64,000 bases of DNA from VRUE01 sp963742535 (GTDB lineage Bacteria; Actinomycetota; Thermoleophilia; Solirubrobacterales; 70-9), in assembly GCA_963742535.1 (NCBI GenBank), contig CAVUMC010000001.1, forward strand, positions 1 to 64,000, written 5' to 3'. Shown here in pieces: positions 42,361-49,911 of the stretch. How positions within the stretch are numbered: the stretch's first letter is position 1; each line of letters opens with the position of its first letter. The notes beneath the pieces were generated by a model that was not told where the DNA came from, did not search any database, and saw only the letters and a program-made list of their open reading frames with translations. The position numbers and the translations under genes are program-made.

Positions 42361-42391
42361 CAAGGGCGACCCGCCGCCTAGACTTGGGTCG

Positions 42392-42673
42392 ATGGCTTCC
42401 CCGGAGGCGAAGAACCTCGAGGCGATCTCGAAGGCGATCGACCAGCACAACATGAACTGCCCGTTCCCGGCGGCTGAGGTGCGGATGAACCCGTTCGAGG
42501 TCGAACGACTGGGCTGGGATCAGATCCGGGGGCTGCCGCTCGTGCCAGATCCGGAGATCAGCACGGGACGGTTCCGCATCGTCTGCTCGCGCGACCTCGA
42601 CGGCGAGGGGCTCGAGGAGGTCGAGGCAATCGGCCAAGAGGTCGAGACCTCAGTGCCCGTCGTCAACAACTAG
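42392..42673 (+). CDS. Small hypothetical protein (93 aa)
   Basis: The ATG at 42392 opens a frame with local codon use (MASPEAKNLEAISKAIDQHN). It has a single CPFP motif, an amphipathic helix at the N-terminus, several Asp/Glu-rich turns and no signal peptide. It lies 31 bp after the cupin gene. No family is recognised. Confidence 0.7.
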   Translation: MASPEAKNLEAISKAIDQHNMNCPFPAAEVRMNPFEVERLGWDQIRGLPLVPDPEISTGRFRIVCSRDLDGEGLEEVEAIGQEVETSVPVVNN

Positions 42674-43062
42674 AGCTGATTGCACGCCGCGGCGACCGCT
42701 TTGCTTTAAGAGATCCTCTCCGCTGGTTCGGAGGGTCTCTCACGCTCTAAATCCAGGCTGCCTATGAATCGGCGACGATCCGCAGGATCCGCGCGATCTC
42801 CCTTCGGGAGCCAGATCGTGACTTCCTGTTGCCCTGTTCGTCGGATGCCTAGTCCCAAGCCTTAGACAAAGGAGGTCTCCCGCACGACAGCGTCTAGCCG
42901 GGCTGTTAATCGATCTTTACTGCCATGGCACCCGCGACTCCTTCCCAGCGTAGAAAATCCCCTAGGCCGTTCCCAAGTAGGGAAGCTATAGTTCCCGAAC
43001 AGGCCTTGGGCGGCCTGGGGGTCGTCTGAGCAGGGAGACATCGAGCAGCCAGAGGAGAATCA
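42674..43062 (+). other. 389-bp non-coding region upstream of a secreted-protein gene
   Basis: No supported gene. It contains a hairpin around 42710-42741 (GATCCTCTCCG against CGGAGGGTCTC, imperfect), which may end the cupin unit, a small stem CTCCC-TTC-GGGAG near 42808, and AAAGGAGG at 42868 far from any start. GAGGAG precedes ATG 43063. It could hold a long 5' leader; no known riboswitch class was recognised. Confidence 0.4.
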
Positions 43063-43959
43063 ATGCGTGGACATCGACGGGGGAGGGCCCTGACGGCACT
43101 CCTTCTCACGGCGCTTGTCGCGCTCGGCCTCACCGCCAGCGCCCAAGCCAAACTGACCGGCAACTACACCACCTTCGAACAGTGCCCCTACCCAAACACC
43201 GAAGTCAAGAAATGCATTTACTCGACAACTGAATCCGGGGAAGTGGTGCTCGGATCGAAGAAAGTTCCGATCGTCAACCCGGTAGTCCTGCAGGGTGGCG
43301 CAGGTGCACAGGACGAAGAAGAAAACGCGCAGTTCTTCGCAGCAGCCAACGGCGTGACGCTTTCCAAAGCGGCCCAGCCAGTGCCGGGTGGTCTCGCCGG
43401 CTTGGTCAACTGCAAAGAAATCAGCAACGTCTTGTTGCGCCTCACTTGTGAAGCGGCACTAGAAGGACCCCTCACAGGTGTCAACTCGACGCTTGAACTG
43501 GCAAGGCCGGCCTCCGAGATCGTGGTCAGCGAAAACCGCCTCGCCGAAGAGGCGGGCGTAGCGCTGAAACTGCCGGTCAAGGTCCACCTGGAAAACCCCT
43601 TCCTCGGTGGTAACTGTTATGTGGGGTCATCCGCCTCACCGATAATCTGGAAACTGACCACGGGCACGACGGAACCGCCCGGGCCCAACAAACCCATCAC
43701 GGGGCATGCGGGTTTCATCGACTTCCTCGAGGAAGGCCGTATCGCGTTTGGCAAAGATGTCGTCCTGGTCGACAACGCCTGGTCTGCCCCAGGTGTCACA
43801 GGCTGTGGCGGGCCGTTGGTCGAACTACTGCTCGACCCGGTAGTCAACGTCTCAGCCGGCCTCCCGGCAGCAGCCGGCCGCAACACCGCAATCCTCAACA
43901 ACGCCGCCTACTTCGGCTCGGCAGCAGCGGTACGCAAAAACGACGCAGAAAACCCCTAG
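43063..43959 (+). CDS. Secreted protein of unknown function
   Basis: 298 aa with a signal peptide (cleavage near ASAQA, residue 29) and mainly beta-structure. Cys are scattered in likely pairs (EQCPYPNTEVKKC, VNCKEI...LTC, GGNCYVG, VTGCGG). No catalytic motif is recognised. A strong terminator follows, so it is transcribed alone or ends its unit. It opens the accessory cluster of secreted proteins and uses ordinary GC-rich codons, unlike the next two genes. Confidence 0.75.
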   Translation: MRGHRRGRALTALLLTALVALGLTASAQAKLTGNYTTFEQCPYPNTEVKKCIYSTTESGEVVLGSKKVPIVNPVVLQGGAGAQDEEENAQFFAAANGVTLSKAAQPVPGGLAGLVNCKEISNVLLRLTCEAALEGPLTGVNSTLELARPASEIVVSENRLAEEAGVALKLPVKVHLENPFLGGNCYVGSSASPIIWKLTTGTTEPPGPNKPITGHAGFIDFLEEGRIAFGKDVVLVDNAWSAPGVTGCGGPLVELLLDPVVNVSAGLPAAAGRNTAILNNAAYFGSAAAVRKNDAENP

Positions 43960-43981
43960 GAAGGTATTCCAAGAGGTCAAA

Positions 43982-44017
43982 GATGAAGGTGCTGGGAAAC
44001 CGGCACCTTCATCTTTT
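43982..44017 (+). terminator. Rho-independent terminator
   Basis: GATGAAGGTGC and GCACCTTCATC pair perfectly; with the inner T-G-G/C-C-G pairs the stem reaches 14 bp (one wobble) and is closed by a GAAA tetraloop (43996-43999). TTTT follows at 44014-44017. It lies 22 bp after the stop of the secreted-protein gene. Confidence 0.9.
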
Positions 44018-44190
44018 CTAAAAAACGGAATCGAAGATAGGCATGAAATCTTACCGCTGTTTTCTAGATCTTGAGCGTTCTGAATTAAGCGCTGGGGCGT
44101 TATAGAGCCAGGTTCGTGCCCAAAAAGATAGATAGAAAATTGTTAGGAAAATCTTCTTGACGCTTCCTCGCCGTGTGAGAGCGTTGAAAA

Positions 44191-44215
44191 ACGCAGGGGA
44201 AAAGTTTTCCTGCGT
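44191..44215 (+). promoter_or_regulatory. Leader hairpin, copy 1
   Basis: ACGCAGG (44191-44197) pairs with CCTGCGT (44209-44215), with a GGAAAAGTTTT loop that can pair further (AAAA/TTTT). It ends 48 nt before ATG 44264. The second unit has a stem at the same place with different outer bases that still pair. Confidence 0.65.
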
Positions 44216-44263
44216 ATGACAATGCACACGCAAACCGTAACTAATAGTGAGAGGAAGTAAGGA

Positions 44264-45043
44264 ATGGTTCATTCAAAACTCGGACTGAAGGTACTGGGTC
44301 TGTGTGCCCTTGTGCTTGGTCTGATGACATTTGCAAATAGTGCTGCCCAGGCAGAAACTAATTCACATTGGAACATCATCAAAGTTATTAAAGAAGCTGA
44401 AGGTAAAACCAAAGAAGAATTAGTTCAGGTTAACGGAACGAATAAATTATTCGCGCAGCTCGAAATTAAGGAAATCGAGAACGCCAGCGCACAACTTTTA
44501 TTCACTACCAAAGGCGGGACCAAAGTCGCCATTTTATGTACGACCGCGAAATTTGACGGAGGCGGCTTGATGCAAGCCAGCGGCGGTCTTTCCTTAGGGC
44601 AGGTTGAATTTACCGGCTGCATAACCTTCCTCAATGGATCTCTTTCATCGGTTTGTAAACCTAAAACCACTGGTAAGCCGCTGGGCACACTCTTAACTGC
44701 TTCGGGCACCGGGTTAATTGTCTTAAGCGGTTCTGAACCTAACGTTAAGATCATTCCCGAGACGGGTTCAACACTGTTCGCCTCGATCGAAATGGGCGAA
44801 GAATGTTCCATCGGTACCTTGGTCAAAGTTGAAATTAGCAAAGCAGGCGAAGGTCTCTGGATCAAAGACAATGGGGGCAAAACAGGCTTCGAAGAAGAGA
44901 AGACTGAACACTTAATTGAAGAAGGATCGACCCATGGTCTGATCGCGCTCGGCCAACCCGCGACTATCGACGGTTCAGCTGTGACCAGGCTTTCGGTTAC
45001 TGGTGAACACAACGGTCTCAAATGGGGCGGTACTCCCGGCTGA
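44264..45043 (+). CDS. Secreted protein with TTA-rich atypical codons, copy 1
   Basis: 259 aa: a signal peptide (VLGLCALVLGLMTFANSAAQA, cleaved near residue 30) and a beta-rich domain with four Cys after the signal (LCTTAKF, TGCITF, VCKP, EECSIGTL). The end, SVTGEHNGLKWGGTP, is shared with copy 2. I count 9 TTA codons, and many AAA, GAA and ATT, against the GC-rich usage of neighbours. AGGAAG-type ribosome site. Function unknown; the codon use suggests acquisition or a gene limited by a rare tRNA-Leu(UAA). Confidence 0.78.
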   Translation: MVHSKLGLKVLGLCALVLGLMTFANSAAQAETNSHWNIIKVIKEAEGKTKEELVQVNGTNKLFAQLEIKEIENASAQLLFTTKGGTKVAILCTTAKFDGGGLMQASGGLSLGQVEFTGCITFLNGSLSSVCKPKTTGKPLGTLLTASGTGLIVLSGSEPNVKIIPETGSTLFASIEMGEECSIGTLVKVEISKAGEGLWIKDNGGKTGFEEEKTEHLIEEGSTHGLIALGQPATIDGSAVTRLSVTGEHNGLKWGGTPG

Positions 45044-45060
45044 GCCGGTAAGCAACACCA

Positions 45061-45115
45061 ATCGCCATAAGGCGATGACTCAGAGCCCCACCCGCGCCAG
45101 TGGTGCGGGTGGGGC
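45061..45115 (+). terminator. Paired hairpins after copy 1
   Basis: Two stems: ATCGCC-ATAA-GGCGAT (45061-45076), and GCCCCACCCGC...GCGGGTGGGGC (45085-45115), whose loop GCCAGTGGT extends the stem. No T-run follows. Both recur after copy 2. Confidence 0.6.
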
Positions 45116-45153
45116 AATGTGAGAGCCAGGGAAGAAAGAAAGGTAGGTAGGCA

Positions 45154-45324
45154 GTGAGGAGGTCTGGGATGCAAGGGAAGAAGGGGGCATTCCGCCGGGT
45201 GACACTGTTCACCGCGGCGATTACTTGTGCTTGTGCCCCCTTGGAACGGGCCCTTCCCGACCGAAGCGTTCCAGCGGCACAGAGAACAGGCACTATGCGT
45301 TTCCTGGTAATGGGGCTGGCATGA
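45154..45324 (+). pseudogene. Truncated copy of the start of the beta-propeller gene
   Basis: GTG 45154 opens MRRSGMQGKKGAFRRVTLFT followed by AAITCACA, which matches the signal-peptide region of the gene at 46432 (MRESGMQGSVGRLRRVALLT, AAITCVCA). Similarity stops at about 45237, and a stop follows after 56 codons (45322-45324). It is the scar of the segmental duplication. Confidence 0.75.
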
Positions 45325-45464
45325 GCTCTCTGTTTTCCGAAGAGACGGGAACCTCAAGGGTAGGACTCACGCGTTATAGCCCACTACCTTGCGCCCAAAG
45401 CCAAGCGATAAAAAATCTTCCGAAAAACTTCCTTGATCGTTCCTTGTTGCGTGAGAGTGTTGAA

Positions 45465-45490
45465 TTTGCAGGGGCTCAAGCTCCTGCAAA
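45465..45490 (+). promoter_or_regulatory. Leader hairpin, copy 2
   Basis: TTTGCAGG (45465-45472) pairs with CCTGCAAA (45483-45490), ending 43 nt before ATG 45534. Compared with copy 1, both arms changed (ACG/CGT to TTTG/CAAA) while pairing was kept. GTGAGAG(C/T)GTTGAA before it and CAAACCGTAACTAA after it are shared. Confidence 0.65.
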
Positions 45491-45533
45491 TGACTACATA
45501 CAAACCGTAACTAAGAGTGAAGGGAAGCAAAAA

Positions 45534-46319
45534 ATGGTTCGATCAAGACTTGGACTCAAGGCACTGGGCCTCTGCGCCCTCGTGCTGGGACTGATGGCTT
45601 TTGCTAGCAGCGCTGCGCAGGCGCAAGTTGGCGCACGCTGGAACATTGTCAAGGCTAGTGGCGAATTATTAAAAATCGAATTAGGCTCAACCTTATTACC
45701 GAAACTAGAAATTAAGGAAATCGAGAAAAATACGGGAGAACTCTTATTCACGACCGCCGGCGGAACCAAAGTCGCCATTTTATGCACCGCAATGCACATT
45801 GACGAAGGCGGCTTGCTGGCAGCTCACGGCACTGTTTTACTTAGGTTCCGCTTCTTAGGATGTGTAACGAGACTCAATGGCACTATTTCTGGGGCTTGTA
45901 AACCTAAAGGTGGCGGTGCGGCGTCAGGGGAAATTTTAACTGAAAAACTAAAAGGGTTAATTTTATTAGATAAATTAGCCTCTGGTGAAGTCGACGATTT
46001 AGTCCTGTTTACCCCTGAGAATGCCGAAGGCAAAGCTCAAAAACTGTTCGTCAGTCTTGAACTTGGCGAAGAATGTTCTATCGGCACCCTGGTCAAAGTG
46101 GAAACGAAAGGCTTGGGTGAAGATGAAGGTTTCTGGATAAAGGATTGCCTCGGCAATTCATCTTTCTTAGAAGAGAAGGTTGAACACTTACTTGAAGAAG
46201 GGTTAAAAGATACGATTCTCGCTCTCGGTCAACCGGCATTACTTGATGGTTCGGTTGTGGCAAGACTCTCCATTACCGGGGAACACAATGGTCTCAAATG
46301 GGGCGGTACCCCCGCATAG
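45534..46319 (+). CDS. Secreted protein with TTA-rich atypical codons, copy 2
   Basis: 261 aa from ATG 45534, which matches copy 1; the open frame further upstream is leader. The signal peptide (ALGLCALVLGLMAFASSAAQA) is nearly identical to copy 1. The mature part shares LEIKEIE, LLFTT.GGTKVAILC, C.TRLNG, CKPK, GEECSIGTLVKVE and the end SITGEHNGLKWGGTP. I count 19 TTA codons, several adjacent (TTA-TTA). Function unknown. Confidence 0.78.
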   Translation: MVRSRLGLKALGLCALVLGLMAFASSAAQAQVGARWNIVKASGELLKIELGSTLLPKLEIKEIEKNTGELLFTTAGGTKVAILCTAMHIDEGGLLAAHGTVLLRFRFLGCVTRLNGTISGACKPKGGGAASGEILTEKLKGLILLDKLASGEVDDLVLFTPENAEGKAQKLFVSLELGEECSIGTLVKVETKGLGEDEGFWIKDCLGNSSFLEEKVEHLLEEGLKDTILALGQPALLDGSVVARLSITGEHNGLKWGGTPA

Positions 46320-46338
46320 GAGCCGATAAGCAACACCA

Positions 46339-46393
46339 ATCGCCAAACGGCGATGACTCACAGCCCCACCCGCGCCATTGGCGCGGGTGGGGC
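46339..46393 (+). terminator. Paired hairpins after copy 2
   Basis: ATCGCC-AAAC-GGCGAT (46339-46354) and GCCCCACCCGC (46363-46373) with GCGGGTGGGGC (46383-46393). The inner loop GCCATTGGC is fully paired here, where copy 1 has GCCAGTGGT. Confidence 0.6.
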
Positions 46394-46431
46394 AATGTGA
46401 GAGTCAGAGAAGAAAGAAAGGCAGGTAGGCA

Positions 46432-49400
46432 GTGAGGGAATCGGGGATGCAGGGGAGTGTGGGAAGGCTCCGCCGGGTGGCATTGCTCACCGCGGCGATT
46501 ACGTGCGTTTGCGCCCTCTATGCCAGCTCGGCCTCAGCGCTCGCTCCGCGGATCGTCAAGGCTCAGGCGATCGAAGTCACCGCCACCAGTGTGACCCTGG
46601 CCGCTTCCATTGACCCAGAAGGGCAGGCAACTACCTACCAGTTCCGCTTTGGCACTTCGGACTGCAGCATCGCCAACTGCTCTCGCATTCCCAATCCCAA
46701 AGAAGCGATCGGCAGTGGCAATGAACCGGTGCTGGTCGCCAAAGTGGTCGAAGGACTAGTGCCAGGCACGATCTACCACTTCCTGGTCGAAGCGACAAAT
46801 CCCGACGGCACGATCAAAGGCGCAGATCACGCCATCGCCACCTTGGGCGAACCCTCAGGCGGTCTGCCCGACGGCCGGGCCTATGAGCAAGCCTCGCCGA
46901 CGAACAAGGACGGCAGTGATGCGATCGGGGAAATCGGCCTGGTCAAAGCCGCCAACAACGGCAGCGGCATCACCTTCAACAGCACCTTCGGCATCCCGGG
47001 CGGCAAAGGCGCCCAGGCCTTTCCCACCTACCTGGCGAGCCGCGGGCAAGGCCAGGCCGGCTGGTCGACCCAGGGCCTTTTGCCACCCGCAGCGCTCGAA
47101 GGCAAAGACCTTGCCGACATCGCCCAGGTCCAGGGCTGGTCCTCGGACTTCACCGAAATCTTCTCCAACGCCACCGTTCTCGGCGACTCGAGGGTCAAAG
47201 CGCTGATCAGCCAGTCACCCGCCGCCGGCCCGGTCAAATTCATCGCCCCCTACACCTTCAAAGCCGAATACGCCTTCGTCGGCACCGACCCAGACAACTC
47301 GACCGTCTTCTTCGAATCGCAGGCAAAGCTGCCGCCCGAAACGGGCAAAGAACCGATCGCAGCGGCGCTTACCGGCAAGCCAAACCTCTATGCCTTCGAC
47401 CGCGCCAGCGGGCGGATCAGCCTGGTCGACGTCTCAAACTTGGAGAAAGCCCCCCCCGGCGGCGGCTTTGCCGGTCCCTATGACTGGTCAAATGGGATCA
47501 CTGCCTTTGGCCTGACCCACGGCGGCGCCGAACGCGGCTACATCCTGCAGGAAACCAACGCGATCACCGCTGAGGGCGACATCTACTTCACCGAAGCCGG
47601 GACCGCCCAGATCTACCTGCGCCGCAACCCGACCCAGCCCCAGAGCAAAATGCAAGGCGAAAAATGCCTCGAAGAAGACATGGCCTGCACGATCCCCGTC
47701 TCGGCTTCCAAACGCAGCGTCCCCGACCCCGCCGGCACCCAGCCCTCAGCCTTCCAGGCTGCCACCGACGATGGCTCTGAAGTCTTCTTCACCTCACCGC
47801 AGAAGCTCACCGATGACGCCAAAACCGGGCCCGAACAGCCCGAAGCAACGATCGCCCAGGCAAACAGCGCCACCGGTGTGGTCGAGAAAGCCAAGTTCAT
47901 CCCCCAGCATGCGATCGGCGTCGCCGTCGATGGCTCCCACGTCTACTGGGCCGATCCCACCACCGGCACGATCGACCGGGCGGATCTAAACGGGGAAAAC
48001 GTCGTAAAGCCCTTCGTCTCGATCCCCGAAAGCGAATGCGAAGTCGAAGTCGAAACCAAAGAACCCGGAGTCTTCGTCAAAGAAGTAGTCAAAGCACCGG
48101 CAAGGCCCCGCTACGTAGCTATCCAGGGAAACCACATCTACTGGACCAATACCGGCCGCCTCGACGAAGAAGGCAATCCCGAAGACATAACCGGCACGAT
48201 CGGGCGCGCCGAACTGGACGGCAACGAAGTCAAAGACATCGACCCCAACTTCATCTGCGGCGCCTCAAACCCGCAGGGGATCGCCGCCAACGCCAAATAC
48301 CTGTATTGGGCCAACGCGGCGAAAGACGGCGTTAAGGGCGGGATCGGACGAGCCAACATTGAAGACGAAGAAGCCACAGAAGTCGAACAAAAGTTCTTTT
48401 CGCCAGGTGCTGAATTGACTCCTTACGGAGTGGTGTTGGACGCAACTTATGCGTACTTTGATGTCGAGAACAGTACTGGCAGTGCCGTTTTCCGCATTTC
48501 ACTAAAAGATGAAATCGAAGAATCAATATCTGTTGGGAAACCCGGCCTCCGCGGCCTAGCAGTCGATGGCACCCACCTCTACTGGGCTTCCCAGCGCGAA
48601 CACGCGGTTGGCCGTCTTCCACTCGAGGACTTCTCTGTTGCCAAAAGCTGCGGTGTAATCCTCACCTGCAACAAAGAATTCGCCAAAGACATCGAAGGCG
48701 ACCTCAACGGCCTGGCCGTCAACACCGAACACCTCTACTGGTCGGTCAACGGCGAGGCGCCGATCAACCCCGGCAACGATCTCTACTCCTTCCATCCCGA
48801 GACGGGCCAGCTCGAGGACCTCACGGTCGACCCGGTTGAAAACGGCGCCGAAGTGCAGGGGCTGATGGGCTCCTCCGCCGATGGCTCCTACCTCTATGTG
48901 GTCGCCAACGGCGATCTCGACGAAGGCGGGCCGGCGACGCGGGGCAATTGCCGCACGCCGGCCGCACACGGCGGCCTCCCGAACACCAGTGGCAGCTGCA
49001 ACCTCTACCTGCTGCACGAAGGCAAAGCGCGCCTGATCGGGCGGGTGAGCGGCAAAGACGCGCTGGCTTGGACGGGGTCGGTGCTGGGGATCTTTGCCGG
49101 TGCTGGCAGCGTGCCCAAAGCATCCTTCCTCAGCAAGGATGGCCAGACGCTGCTGTTTAGCTCTCGGGAAAAGCTCACCGGCTATGAAAACGAAGGCGTC
49201 GCAGAGCTCTACCGCTACTCGGCACAGAGCGAAACGCTCGATTGCGTGAGTTGCCCGCCGAACGGGGAAGCGGCGGAAAAGGGGCCCTCGCTTGCCTCCT
49301 TCCGCTTCCCCGGCTCGATCGCGCCGCCATTCCAAGGCGTCAACCCTGTCGCCTCGCGCAACCTCTCCGCCGACGGCAGCCGGGTCTTCTTTGAGACCGC

Positions 49401-49911
49401 CGAAGCCTTGGTGCCGGGCGATGAAAACGAAACACGCGACGTCTACGAGTGGACGGCCCCCAACACAGGCCCCTGCAAAGTAGCCGCCCCCGCCTACTCC
49501 CCCCTCAACAACGGCTGCATCTATCTGATCTCGAGCGGCAAAGACAAATACCCCTCGCTCTTTGCCGATGCCTCGCAAAGCGGCGATGACGTCTTCTTCT
49601 TTACCCGCCAGCGCCTGGTCGGCCAAGACCAAGACGAACTGCAAGACGTCTATGACGCCCGCGTCAACGGCGGCCTGGAAGCCCAGAACCAGGTCAAGCC
49701 ACCCCCTTGCCAGGGCGGCGAAGGCTGTCATGGGTCCTCACCGCCGGTCCCGGCCGAATCAACCCCGGCGACCCCCGGCTTCTTTGGGCCCGTAAATCCC
49801 AAGCCGATCCACAAAAAGCCAAAGGCCCAAAAGCCCAAACACAAGAAGAAGAAGCACAAGGCAAAGAAGAAGCAAAAGCAAACCAACACCAAGGGGAGGA
49901 CGGGACGATGA
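46432..49911 (+). CDS. Very large secreted beta-propeller protein with FN3-like head and Lys-rich tail
   Basis: 1159 aa from GTG 46432. A signal peptide (to about SASALA, residue 38) is followed by an FN3-like domain (42-142: VTATSVTLAASIDPEGQATT, GLVPGTIYHFLVEATN). Repeated propeller blades follow, of TolB type at the ends (DGSEVFFTSPQKL, DGSRVFFETAEAL) and of LDL-receptor YWTD type in the middle (HVYWADPTTGTIDRADLNG, HIYWTNTG, YLYWANAA, HLYWAS, HLYWSV). The end is Pro-rich and then Lys-rich (KKPKAQKPKHKKKKHKAKKK), possibly a wall-binding tail. It is coupled (ATGA) to the next gene. Confidence 0.85.
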   Translation: MRESGMQGSVGRLRRVALLTAAITCVCALYASSASALAPRIVKAQAIEVTATSVTLAASIDPEGQATTYQFRFGTSDCSIANCSRIPNPKEAIGSGNEPVLVAKVVEGLVPGTIYHFLVEATNPDGTIKGADHAIATLGEPSGGLPDGRAYEQASPTNKDGSDAIGEIGLVKAANNGSGITFNSTFGIPGGKGAQAFPTYLASRGQGQAGWSTQGLLPPAALEGKDLADIAQVQGWSSDFTEIFSNATVLGDSRVKALISQSPAAGPVKFIAPYTFKAEYAFVGTDPDNSTVFFESQAKLPPETGKEPIAAALTGKPNLYAFDRASGRISLVDVSNLEKAPPGGGFAGPYDWSNGITAFGLTHGGAERGYILQETNAITAEGDIYFTEAGTAQIYLRRNPTQPQSKMQGEKCLEEDMACTIPVSASKRSVPDPAGTQPSAFQAATDDGSEVFFTSPQKLTDDAKTGPEQPEATIAQANSATGVVEKAKFIPQHAIGVAVDGSHVYWADPTTGTIDRADLNGENVVKPFVSIPESECEVEVETKEPGVFVKEVVKAPARPRYVAIQGNHIYWTNTGRLDEEGNPEDITGTIGRAELDGNEVKDIDPNFICGASNPQGIAANAKYLYWANAAKDGVKGGIGRANIEDEEATEVEQKFFSPGAELTPYGVVLDATYAYFDVENSTGSAVFRISLKDEIEESISVGKPGLRGLAVDGTHLYWASQREHAVGRLPLEDFSVAKSCGVILTCNKEFAKDIEGDLNGLAVNTEHLYWSVNGEAPINPGNDLYSFHPETGQLEDLTVDPVENGAEVQGLMGSSADGSYLYVVANGDLDEGGPATRGNCRTPAAHGGLPNTSGSCNLYLLHEGKARLIGRVSGKDALAWTGSVLGIFAGAGSVPKASFLSKDGQTLLFSSREKLTGYENEGVAELYRYSAQSETLDCVSCPPNGEAAEKGPSLASFRFPGSIAPPFQGVNPVASRNLSADGSRVFFETAEALVPGDENETRDVYEWTAPNTGPCKVAAPAYSPLNNGCIYLISSGKDKYPSLFADASQSGDDVFFFTRQRLVGQDQDELQDVYDARVNGGLEAQNQVKPPPCQGGEGCHGSSPPVPAESTPATPGFFGPVNPKPIHKKPKAQKPKHKKKKHKAKKKQKQTNTKGRTGR

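Larger units (their letters stand above)
44097..46517 (+). repeat. Tandem segmental duplication, two diverged units of about 1.15 kb
   Basis: Unit 1 (about 44097-45237) and unit 2 (about 45371-46517) line up at an offset of 1270-1274 bp. Each has GCGTTATAG, a leader with hairpin and CAAACCGTAACTAA, a TTA-rich secreted-protein gene, two downstream hairpins, AAGAAAGAAAGG, and the first 28 or so codons of the large beta-propeller gene. About 130 bp between the units have no counterpart. The copies have diverged considerably, so the duplication is not recent. Confidence 0.8.

Noticed and set aside
42674..43062. Riboswitch or structural RNA in the 389-bp gap
   Set aside because: Small stems are present, but no conserved core of SAM, TPP, cobalamin, c-di-GMP, c-di-AMP, SRP, tmRNA or RNase P RNA was recognised.
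48556..49731. 391-codon minus-strand frame inside the propeller gene
   Set aside because: The plus strand encodes repeated YWTD/TolB blades; the minus frame shows no domain.
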